DNA from: a virus
Reading direction: 5' to 3' (one strand)
IMG/VR virus record: IMGVR_UViG_3300037587_000310
Coordinates: 1-45,266 of that record
DNA: 45,266 nt
Part shown: in pieces, positions 39,470 to 45,266 of the stretch
How positions within the stretch are numbered: position 1 is the stretch's first letter
Layout: each line of letters opens with the position of its first letter
Position numbers and translations under genes: made by a program
The notes under the pieces: model-generated
Told to the model about the DNA's origin: nothing
The model's input: the letters and a program-made list of their open reading frames with translations, nothing else
The model's database searches: none

Positions 39470-39718
39470 TTACGCTGATATTTCCGGCTTCGCAAATTCA
39501 TTTGGCTGATAGAGTGTTCCTGTCGCCTTTTCTATTGTTATCCAGTATCTATTGGGCGGTTTCATAAAGGTAAATGCCCACTGAAATACAACTTTATCTT
39601 TTTCCCCATCTTGTATTTCCTTGGCGGCGACCTCAATCTCATCAACAGCTTTTGTCCAACTATTCTCCGACCATAACAACTTCCCAAGCTTGTGTCTTAT
39701 TAGTGTTATAATATTCAT
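39470..39718 (-). CDS. Unknown small protein (82 aa)
   Basis: 82 residues: basic helix (MNIITLIRHKLGKLLWSENS), then V-V-F-Q-W-A-F-T-F-M-K-P-P-N-R-Y-W-I-T-I-E-K, a strand pair. There is no known family. It lies 13 bases downstream of the winged-helix gene stop and is likely co-transcribed. Confidence 0.45.
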   Translation of the reverse strand: MNIITLIRHKLGKLLWSENSWTKAVDEIEVAAKEIQDGEKDKVVFQWAFTFMKPPNRYWITIEKATGTLYQPNEFAKPEISA

Positions 39719-39731
39719 TTGTATAGCTCCT

Positions 39732-40235
39732 TCATTTGATACTTTCGCATTGTTTCAATAATTCCTGCTTACGCTTATCTTTGGCTGATGCGGTCATTCT
39801 GTTTTCTTGTCTCATCACTTCAGAAGTAGAATTTACTATGTTATCTATTCTCTCATTATTGTATGATACATTCTTAACTACGTGGTCTCTATGGTGACCA
39901 CTTTCGGGCTTTTTGAGTACAGGGTGGTCTCTATAGTAACCACTTTGTTCCCAGAGCGGACCAGCTTTGAGTCTTTCGGGTACAACGTACAGAATACGCT
40001 TGTATTTGCCCTCATAAAGCACACAGAGCCATTCCTTGCCTATCAGGGACTTTACCGCCTTTATGATGTAAGAATGAGCTACGCCGAATTTCCGCCCCAT
40101 TGAACGATAACTCTCATAACAGCCGTTCTTACCGTATCTTAGGACATTACATATTAAAATCTTCTCTATCAATGACAACTCCGTTTTCTGTGCTATCCAG
40201 TCATAAACTTTGGTGTAGTAGATAGTCTCTGTCAT
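39732..40235 (-). CDS. Winged-helix DNA-binding protein (possible replication initiator)
   Basis: 167 residues. Residues 1-80 (YYTKVYDWIAQKTELSLIEK ... YESYRSMGRKFGVAHSYIIK ... LIGKEWLCVLYEGKYKRI) fit a helix_turn_helix winged-helix fold as in phage O-like or DnaD-like replication proteins. The tail carries a repeated S-G-Y/H-x-R-D-H-x-V-x-K segment and a Lys/Glu-rich helix. It is directly downstream of the elaborate leader at 40260-40437. With no polymerase or helicase in the genome, an initiator/loader is a natural role. It might be a transcription regulator instead. Confidence 0.6.
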   Translation of the reverse strand: MTETIYYTKVYDWIAQKTELSLIEKILICNVLRYGKNGCYESYRSMGRKFGVAHSYIIKAVKSLIGKEWLCVLYEGKYKRILYVVPERLKAGPLWEQSGYYRDHPVLKKPESGHHRDHVVKNVSYNNERIDNIVNSTSEVMRQENRMTASAKDKRKQELLKQCESIK

Positions 40236-40264
40236 GGTTGCATCCTTGCAGTTTATATGAAATT

Positions 40265-40277
40265 AGGTGCTGGCGGG
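40265..40277. repeat. 13-mer shared with 3358-3370
   Basis: Second exact copy of AGGTGCTGGCGGG, inside the 3' part of the leader and overlapping segment B' by five bases. Confidence 0.5.
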
Positions 40278-40280
40278 AAC

Positions 40281-40291
40281 GCCTCTCACTG
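40281..40291. repeat. 11-mer shared with 3226-3236
   Basis: Second exact copy of GCCTCTCACTG, just 3 bases from the 13-mer copy. In the other region the same two words are in the opposite order and 121 bases apart. Confidence 0.5.
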
Positions 40292-40443
40292 AGCTGGCCC
40301 TTATGAAGGCGAAGCGCTCTACCACTGCGTAGCAGTATCCTGTTTTTACCGCCATAAAAAAAGCTCCTGAGTAGGTCACCGGACAGCGATTTCCTCAGAA
40401 GCTTTTTTACACCTAATTTTATTTGTCCGGTAACCATATCAAC

Positions 40444-40471
40444 ACTATAGCCCCTAATAACTGTTTGTCAA
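40444..40471 (-). promoter_or_regulatory. Middle promoter (sigma70-type)
   Basis: On the minus strand TTGACA (40471-40466), 16-base spacer, TATAGT (40449-40444). The -35 is perfect, the -10 five of six. The predicted start is at 40437-40438, right at the leader's first segment P and its ATG. Confidence 0.75.
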
Positions 40472-40493
40472 AGATAATATTATTTATTATTCT

Positions 40494-40718
40494 TTATTCA
40501 TGTGGCAGGGCATCTCTAAGGTCATCCACATATTTTGCTTTAGTACGCCCAACAGCACCACAGCTTAAGCATTTTACAGTTGAATAATCACTTGGATGCT
40601 CACCATATTTGGGCGATTCAAAAGCACTATGATTACAATAACGGTAATAGACAACCCAATTCCGTTGTTCTACAGGTTTCGCTCTTTCTGGACATTTACA
40701 ATAAAAACTAACTGCCAT
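40494..40718 (-). CDS. Zinc-ribbon protein (74 aa)
   Basis: 74 residues. Cysteine pairs Y-C-K-C-P-E-R and V-K-C-L-S-C-G-A-V-G-R are separated by ~40 residues with aromatic Y/W between (NWVVYYRYCNHSAF). It is probably a zinc ribbon with additional Cys/His. Function unknown. Last gene before the middle promoter. Confidence 0.55.
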   Translation of the reverse strand: MAVSFYCKCPERAKPVEQRNWVVYYRYCNHSAFESPKYGEHPSDYSTVKCLSCGAVGRTKAKYVDDLRDALPHE

Positions 40719-40783
40719 TTCTTTGCCTCACTTCTCAAAAGGTGTTACTCTACATTCGCCCGTATGCCTACTTCAAATATTCT

Positions 40784-41404
40784 CTATTCAGTAAGTAGTT
40801 TTTGGCCCGAAACCATAAATTTATTGATGGTCTTTTTTGATTCTAATATTGAGAGCAGCCTAAAAATAAGAGTTCTCATTGCTATTGATAAATTATTAAG
40901 CATATCCTCATATTCTTTAGACCAAGGTAATTCTATATAATCATCATTGCGCGTTATCCATTCGTCCTTTATTCGCTCAAAACCATCTGGGAAGCCTACA
41001 TCTATCCATTCAAAGTCAATTTTATCATCATTGTTAGGTATTTTCGTAGTGTGCTTAATGAATACGCCACAGGAAAATTCAATACCAGCTCCTTCGTGAC
41101 GCCAACCGACATCTTCAAGTTCGTAATACTTTCCATCTATCCCACTTTTTCCCTGTATAGTTGCCGCGAATTTTATTATTATAACTTTTTTCTTGCTGGT
41201 TTTTAATTCTTTGAATGCCTCTATCATACAACTAAATTTATCATTTACCTCTTTAAGGGTCCCGCCTTCAGCAATAGGCCCAATCTTTTTATGAACAGAT
41301 TCAGGCAGTTCAATCGTGAACATTTCGGTATTTGCGGAATACTTCACAATCTTAATGAATTTTTCGCTCAATACTCTAATTTCTTGCTTACTTACAACTG
41401 CCAT
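40784..41404 (-). CDS. Unknown early protein (206 aa)
   Basis: 206 residues. AGGAG precedes the ATG by six bases. It has mixed alpha/beta pattern (KKVIIIKFAATIQGKSGIDG, GIEFSCGVFIKHTTKI) and a long C-terminal amphipathic helix region (EDMLNNLSIAMRTLIFRLLS). No family was recognised. Confidence 0.5.
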   Translation of the reverse strand: MAVVSKQEIRVLSEKFIKIVKYSANTEMFTIELPESVHKKIGPIAEGGTLKEVNDKFSCMIEAFKELKTSKKKVIIIKFAATIQGKSGIDGKYYELEDVGWRHEGAGIEFSCGVFIKHTTKIPNNDDKIDFEWIDVGFPDGFERIKDEWITRNDDYIELPWSKEYEDMLNNLSIAMRTLIFRLLSILESKKTINKFMVSGQKLLTE

Positions 41405-41406
41405 TG

Positions 41407-41613
41407 TCAATCTCCTTTTTTCGGAAATTCTGTAACCTTTGTTTCGCCCGTATGCTTATTGATAGCTACGATATAGATTGCCAGGTGATTTTCTTTGAGC
41501 CGGGCGACCTCAGCTTCGAGTTCTTTGTAATGCTTCGTTTCAACTGTCATCACGAGGCCGGATGTAATATCTTTATGCAATTGTTGAAGTTGCTTTTTTG
41601 TTGGTTCGCCCAT
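41407..41613 (-). CDS. Small helical protein (68 aa)
   Basis: 68 residues: amphipathic helices (KKQLQQLHKDI, YKELEAEVARLKENH) followed by a strand pair (AIYIVAINKHTGETKVTEF). Possibly a small coiled-coil regulator. Preceded by AGGAG and lies 2 bases after the methyltransferase stop. No family was recognised. Confidence 0.45.
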   Translation of the reverse strand: MGEPTKKQLQQLHKDITSGLVMTVETKHYKELEAEVARLKENHLAIYIVAINKHTGETKVTEFPKKGD

Positions 41614-41615
41614 TG

Positions 41616-42869
41616 CTATTCTCCTGTCGGGAATAATGCTTGTTGGCCTTTTTGCTGTTCTTTTACTGTTATTCCTGTTTCGCCTTGCGTAGCTCTCTTT
41701 TCGGCCATTTCGATATATTCTGGTTTTAATTCTATTCCAAGCCAGTTTCTATTGAGTCTTGCAGCTACCTGGAGCGTTGTGCCGCTGCCTGCGAATGGGT
41801 CTAAGACTACTCCTGGCCTCCAATCTACATTACATCCACAGTCCGTGTAGCCTTTGAAAGTCTTTATATTGTCGTACATATCACTGTAAAATTTGCCGTC
41901 ATATTCAGAACCACTTGCAGTTCTTGATTTATAATTTGGCTTACGATGATATTCCTTTTGTTCGTTGTAGATCTTCTCCCTTGCCTTGCCGCACTTCGTA
42001 CAGACAAACTCAGGGCATCCGGCCTTTATCATTGGCTCTACTAACTTCTCAGGGAATGTTGCGAAATGGGCTTCTGGGAAAGGTTGGGTAGGTATTGTCC
42101 AGACACAGCGTTTGTTGCGGCCGAGAGGATTAGACCCACCAACACAAAGATGATCCACGTTATTTCCTCTTGATTTAACAGTGCCTTGGCCAGCCTTGTA
42201 GATATGTGGCGGGTTCTCATTAGCCTCTCGACCGCCACCCGCGAAGTCTCGTGATTGGCTGAACGTCTCCATATTACGCTGACCAGCCAAGGCATATCTG
42301 CCGACAGATGATTCTTGATATGGTTCATACTGCGGCTCGAACCAATACTTCTTAGACTTTACGAAGAAATAGACGTACTCAAAGTCCACTGTGAACCTGT
42401 CCTTGGCGCTCGAGGGCATCGGATTGGGCTTGTGCCAGATTATGACATTGCGGAGTATCCAACCTCTATTTACCATCTCTATTGCGAAACGCTGCGGGAT
42501 TAGGCAGAGAGATTTAACTTGGACGTTTACCGGCAATGAACGATTATTCGGTGTGTGGTCATTTCTTGATTGTTTAGGCCAACGATTTATATCGCGGCCG
42601 CCTGGTGTTACGTTATTATAAGTATCCCCCAGATTGACAAAGCACGTCCCATCCTTGCGGAGTACCCTTTTGACCTCATCGTATATATCACAAAGCTTTA
42701 AGACGTATTCCTCGAAGGTCGGCTCAAGGCCTAACTGGCCGTCAACGCCGTAATCCCTTAAAGCCCAATATGGCGGACTTGATATGCAGCAATTGATAGG
42801 CTCATCATGGAAAGTCTGTAGGACTTCTTTGGCTGGGCCGCAGATTATGGTATTCTCAGGTAACTCCAT
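41616..42869 (-). CDS. DNA methyltransferase (beta-class N4-cytosine/N6-adenine type)
   Basis: 417 residues. Catalytic motif IV SPPYW (31-35) near the N-terminus and AdoMet motif I LDPFAGSGTT (356-365) near the C-terminus give the beta-class order. SPPY is commonest in N4-cytosine enzymes, though N6-adenine cannot be excluded. Between them lies the variable region with a zinc-like CPEFVCTKCGKAREK ... DCGCN insertion and asparagine-rich target-recognition part. There is no cognate endonuclease nearby, so it is probably an orphan enzyme protecting the phage DNA. Ends 3 bases before the next gene. Confidence 0.88.
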   Translation of the reverse strand: MELPENTIICGPAKEVLQTFHDEPINCCISSPPYWALRDYGVDGQLGLEPTFEEYVLKLCDIYDEVKRVLRKDGTCFVNLGDTYNNVTPGGRDINRWPKQSRNDHTPNNRSLPVNVQVKSLCLIPQRFAIEMVNRGWILRNVIIWHKPNPMPSSAKDRFTVDFEYVYFFVKSKKYWFEPQYEPYQESSVGRYALAGQRNMETFSQSRDFAGGGREANENPPHIYKAGQGTVKSRGNNVDHLCVGGSNPLGRNKRCVWTIPTQPFPEAHFATFPEKLVEPMIKAGCPEFVCTKCGKAREKIYNEQKEYHRKPNYKSRTASGSEYDGKFYSDMYDNIKTFKGYTDCGCNVDWRPGVVLDPFAGSGTTLQVAARLNRNWLGIELKPEYIEMAEKRATQGETGITVKEQQKGQQALFPTGE

Positions 42870-42875
42870 TTGCTT

Positions 42876-43316
42876 TCAAAACTCCTTCAACAGCTCTGAA
42901 TACATTTGCTTATACATCATTTCATAGCCCATAAGTTCTACTGAGCCGTATGATTTGACTTGGGCATCCAGTAATCGCAGTTCATCGACCACTGGTTGAC
43001 CATATTTGGCGACCATGAAGTCGAGATATGGCAGTGCGTTACCTTGTCTGTGTCCGTTACAAGTACCGCATTGTGCGTGGACGTTTCTTTCGTCAAAATA
43101 TATACCAGACTGCCCTTTGCTTCCTCTGGGAATAAAGTGACCGCCCTGCATTTTATAATACCAAGTACCTATCGTGGGGCATGAGCAGCACTTCACCAAT
43201 AGCAACTTCGGTTGTATCTCCATAATATCTACGGAATGCTCCCGACTCCATTCGAGAGCATCCCTTAGACGGCAATAAAGACTCATTTGCTTGAAGGCTT
43301 TTTCTTTAGGACTCAT
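42876..43316 (-). CDS. ninG: NinG/Rap-like recombination nuclease
   Basis: 146 residues matching phage lambda NinG (Rap) Holliday-junction/D-loop nucleases. It has C43-C44-S-C46, GGHFIPRGSKGQSGIYFDER then NVHAQCGTCNGHRQGN with the second CxxC at 83-86. The N-terminal helical arm carries K-x-Q-M-S-L-Y-C-R-L-R-D-A. The protein would resolve branched intermediates made by the ERF annealing system. It is shorter than lambda Rap but the core is complete. Overlaps the HD gene (ATGA). Confidence 0.8.
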   Translation of the reverse strand: MSPKEKAFKQMSLYCRLRDALEWSREHSVDIMEIQPKLLLVKCCSCPTIGTWYYKMQGGHFIPRGSKGQSGIYFDERNVHAQCGTCNGHRQGNALPYLDFMVAKYGQPVVDELRLLDAQVKSYGSVELMGYEMMYKQMYSELLKEF

Positions 43317-43954
43317 ATTGCTTTATCTTCCAGAGTCGCCAGTTCGTCACAGAAGTAGAATATTTTGCAGATCGGATTATGAAACCAAGCATTAGCGAGT
43401 GATTTGCCATACCGGGCTTGCTTGCTTTCTTCCTTAGTCATGTTCTCGTCTTTTGAGTGGTCGCCTCGAATCGGGAACTCGCTGCAATAGCTCTCGAATT
43501 CAAGGCATCCATAAGTACCCATGTGGAACCTGGTCATCATTTCCTCGATGGACTCCAACTTAATGAACTTGGTGATGCGCTCTATTGATAGCACTGCATG
43601 GCCTTTGGGCTGTGAGCGGTTTCACTTGTAAGGATTCTTGCCGTCTGGGGTTGGAATATAAGCCCCTACTTTGCAAACGTCATGCAATAGCGCAGCTATA
43701 GCAATATTGTCTTCGCTGAGAGGCAAAGGCTTTTGGCCGGGACTTAACGGCAATTCCAACCTCAAGTGATACTCAAGTAACATTTGGTACACATCCCATG
43801 AATGCTGGGCCAAACCACCAACATAGCAGCCATGAAATCTTGTGGACGCCGGTGAAGTGAAAAAGCCATTAGAGACCATCCACTTGACCATTTTCTCCAT
43901 GCCCAGTCGCTTTGTTGCGTCTAAGGAGCGGATTATCAGATTCTTCGTTTCCAT
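43313..43954 (-). pseudogene. HD-domain phosphohydrolase split by an in-frame TGA
   Basis: 214 codons in one frame, with TGA at codon 111 (43624-43622). Before it are H41, Q50-H51-S-W-D and L-L-H91-D92-V-C-K-V-G, the classic HD motif. Directly after the stop the same frame reads NRSQPKGHAVLSIERITKFI, which continues the family pattern (P-x-GH-x-x-x-S). Full-length phage HD proteins of this type are ~200 residues, matching 213. The TGA replaces a position where homologues commonly have an aromatic residue after 'PYK'. It may be a recent mutation, a sequencing error or a leaky stop. Confidence 0.75.
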
Positions 43955-44189
43955 GTGGTTCCTTTCTTTCAATTTCTATTATTTTGAGATTTAGATAACC
44001 TTTTTGGATGTCGTGGATTGCCTTTGCGAAACCGAGAAGTGCTCCATATTTATAAATATCTATAGGCTTATCAAACTCGTGGCCGTTGATTGCTGCTTCG
44101 CCCATTACTCTGAAGAATATACTCAATTGAGGAGTATCATTCATTATCTTGGCTGCAATGTCGAAAAACATCTCCATTTCATCTTCCAT
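43869..44189 (-). CDS. Unknown small protein (106 aa)
   Basis: 106 residues: acidic helix start (MEDEMEMFFDIAAKIMND), then 'FFRVMGEAAINGHEFDKPIDIY' and helical repeats, ending in charged tail. It overlaps the HD gene by 86 bases in another frame, and follows the coiled-coil gene by 4 bases. No family was recognised. Confidence 0.5.
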   Translation of the reverse strand: MEDEMEMFFDIAAKIMNDTPQLSIFFRVMGEAAINGHEFDKPIDIYKYGALLGFAKAIHDIQKGYLNLKIIEIERKEPHGNEESDNPLLRRNKATGHGENGQVDGL

Positions 44190-44193
44190 AATC

Positions 44194-44883
44194 TTACCCT
44201 CTTACATCCCGGCGATATTGTGTCGGGATTTTCTTTGCTTCGATTACTTCAAACTTCCATACCGGGTAAATCGAAACGCCATCAATATCCCTTACTCCAT
44301 CTTGGACGGCCTTTTCGATAGATTCTAAGTCGGGAATACTTCTCATGCGGGTCGTGGACCTCATGCCTAACTGTTGAGTCGGTTGTATGGGGATTTCCGC
44401 CACTACCGGCTTAACGTCCCCAGTGCCGCCTCGTGCCAATGAAATATTGCGGCGACGTTCTTCCTCTTTTCGGGCTTTTTCTTCGGCGATTCTCCGAGCC
44501 TCATCGGCTTCCTGCTGGGCCTTTAACTTTTGGGCGTCAATCTTTCGTTTCCGTTCAAGTACCATTTCGTCAAGTATCTTATTTGCATCGACCAACGGCT
44601 TTAAGAGCCTTGCCACTTCGTCCATGAGCAATTTCTTGCCGGCATCTATCGGGCGGGTGTACTCGAGCCGAATACCATTGACGGCCTTGATAGACTTCCG
44701 GGCCTGCTGGACAGTAGCTTCGGCGGTGGCGGCTGTTGAATCAGTCCGAACACCAAGTTCTATCGCAGTGTTTGTTTCCTGTGTTAATTCGACCAGATTC
44801 TTACCAACCAGTTTGCTTAGACTGAGATTAACACAGTCTAAAATAGGTGTGGGGATTCTTAATTCTACTCTGTTCTCTGTCAT
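44194..44883 (-). CDS. Coiled-coil early protein next to recombination genes (229 aa)
   Basis: 229 residues. N-terminal domain LDCVNLSLSKLVGKNLVELT, then a long coiled coil (RKIDAQKLKAQQEADEARRI and EEKARKEEERRRNISLARGG), Pro-rich linker and a C-terminal domain with SIEKAVQDGVRDIDGVSIYP then IPTQYRR. This architecture recurs in phages between ssDNA-annealing and nuclease genes, where the C-terminal 'a...G...I.Gv.iy' domain is conserved. Its function is unknown; a recombination accessory is likely. AAAGGAG precedes the ATG. Confidence 0.6.
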   Translation of the reverse strand: MTENRVELRIPTPILDCVNLSLSKLVGKNLVELTQETNTAIELGVRTDSTAATAEATVQQARKSIKAVNGIRLEYTRPIDAGKKLLMDEVARLLKPLVDANKILDEMVLERKRKIDAQKLKAQQEADEARRIAEEKARKEEERRRNISLARGGTGDVKPVVAEIPIQPTQQLGMRSTTRMRSIPDLESIEKAVQDGVRDIDGVSIYPVWKFEVIEAKKIPTQYRRDVRG

Positions 44884-45037
44884 TTTGTTTTTCTCCTTTA
44901 ATTATTTTGTCAAAAGAATTTGCGATTGTTTCAAACATCTTTAAGTTTGAATATGCTTGTAGCCCTTGTTGTTTTTCAGGGCCATTAGGCATTTGCTCTG
45001 CTATTGCTTTTATCTTTTCAAGTTCGCTCATTTTCAT
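44828..45037 (-). CDS. Small unknown protein between ERF and coiled-coil genes
   Basis: 69 residues: MKMSELEKIKAIAEQMPNGP, then E-K-Q-Q-G-L-Q-A-Y-S-N-L-K-M-F-E. Its ATG directly abuts the ERF stop (TAG at 45038-45040), supporting translational coupling. It overlaps the next gene by 56 bases. Helical, no family. Confidence 0.5.
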   Translation of the reverse strand: MKMSELEKIKAIAEQMPNGPEKQQGLQAYSNLKMFETIANSFDKIIKGEKQNDREQSRIKNPHTYFRLC

Positions 45038-45266
45038 CTAACTGTGATACAAAAAGCCAATTACATCATTCTCGCCTATTGCATAGTCATTAATAACCGA
45101 TGTAAAATCATTTTCAGTATAAGCATTAGATTTATTTTCCCATTTACGTTGTCGATTTTCAGCTTTCATACCTTCCATAGTAATTAAAGCACAAGCTACC
45201 CTTGCATTGACTATAGCTATTTTGTCTGCATTTTCTCTACTCATCCTCTCTTTCCTTTCTGAAAAG
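45038..45266 (-). CDS. erf: ERF-family protein, C-terminal part (continues from base 1)
   Basis: Reading on from base 1 to base 45266 keeps the ERF frame open: the split codon GC+C gives Ala, then FSERKER, then a Met that opens a 68-codon frame to the TAG at 45038-45040. The joined tail is helical (KERMSRENADKIAIVNARV) and ends VIGFLYHS. As an isolated ORF starting at 45244 this would be an orphan protein. The in-frame join is good evidence that the window is a closed circle or one unit of a permuted genome. Confidence 0.7.
   Translation of the reverse strand, partial: FSERKERMSRENADKIAIVNARVACALITMEGMKAENRQRKWENKSNAYTENDFTSVINDYAIGENDVIGFLYHS

Larger units (their letters stand above)
40260..40437 (-). 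ncRNA. Leader with interlocked terminator, copy 3, upstream of the winged-helix gene
   Basis: Minus-strand order: P GGTTACCGGAC (40435-40425), B AAATTAGGTG (40419-40410), T AAAAAAGCTTCTGAG (40408-40394), P' GTCCGGTGACC (40384-40374), T' CTCAGGAGCTTTTTT (40371-40357), a row of hairpins including ACTGC-TAC-GCAGT and GGCG-TTCC-CGCC, then B' CACCTAATTT (40269-40260). P/P' is 11 bp and T/T' 15 bp, each with one G-U pair, as expected for RNA. T/T' with its U-run is an intrinsic terminator and P' is in its loop. B/B' encloses all of it except P. A 78-codon frame opening at the predicted +1 ATG (40437) crosses the whole leader. Confidence 0.7.

Noticed and set aside
40270-40350. tRNA-like words (AGTGGTAGAGCGC and CTTCATAAGG) on the minus strand
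   Set aside because: No matching acceptor stem, T-arm consensus or five-pair anticodon stem could be drawn; the words are better explained by small hairpins of the leader.
43313-43954. TGA read as tryptophan throughout the genome (alternative code)
   Set aside because: Clear ATGA stop/start overlaps (terL end at 33507, YkgJ region at 2156, SEC-C gene end at 36549) show TGA working as a stop, and Trp is encoded by TGG in the same genes.
1-45266. Prophage attachment site or integrase
   Set aside because: No integrase-like motif, excisionase or repressor seen, and no long direct repeat at the window ends.

Overview
This 45,266-base window looks like the complete, circular or circularly permuted, genome of a short-tailed (podovirus-type, T7-like virion) double-stranded DNA phage. 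Every recognisable gene but one lies on the minus strand. The two ends of the window appear to be contiguous: an ERF-family annealing gene starting at 701 runs off base 1 and continues in frame, with no stop codon, from base 45266 to 45038. Base composition is moderately AT-rich. The host is not identified. LamG and beta-helix proteins with Sec signal peptides recall cargo common in Planctomycetota, Omnitrophota and similar groundwater lineages, but that is only an inference.

Read in the direction of transcription, the genome starts near 5.2 kb, just after the terminator that ends the late genes. An early block runs from 5.2 kb down to base 1 and on from 45.2 kb to 40.5 kb. It holds a metzincin-like protein, conserved small phage proteins, zinc-ribbon and Lar-like proteins, a CxxCxxCC protein, a DUF2786 protein, ERF, a coiled-coil protein, an HD-domain gene interrupted by an in-frame TGA, a NinG-like nuclease and a DNA methyltransferase. 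A middle block (40.4-37.1 kb) holds a winged-helix protein, a radical SAM protein and an HNH nuclease. From about 37.1 kb a late block runs down to 5.3 kb: small SEC-C, lipoprotein and Tat-signal proteins, small and large terminase, accessory virion proteins, tail fibre-like proteins, portal, scaffold, capsid, decoration protein, a beta-helix protein, tail adaptor, tail nozzle, ejection proteins, a 1628-residue polyvalent ejection protein, small membrane proteins (probable lysis cassette) and a lipoprotein.

The most unusual signal is regulatory. At three intergenic sites (about 1.69-1.83, 5.05-5.21 and 40.26-40.47 kb) a sigma70-type minus-strand promoter is followed by a leader in which two inverted repeats interlock. 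A segment near the 5' end (P) can pair with a segment (P') inside the loop of a U-tailed terminator hairpin (T/T'). The sequences differ but the P-T-P'-T' order is the same, suggesting a family of pseudoknotted or switchable terminators, either attenuators or short RNAs. A GC-rich, hairpin-dense region without a convincing gene (3.22-3.43 kb) shares an exact 13-mer and an exact 11-mer with the 40.3-kb leader.

A second unusual signal is the number of exported proteins. Several late genes, including the tail nozzle, begin with Sec-type signal peptides or membrane anchors, and the nozzle carries what looks like one LamG domain inserted inside another. No DNA polymerase, helicase, primase, integrase, repressor or standard endolysin was recognised, so replication presumably relies on the host, perhaps recruited by the winged-helix protein.
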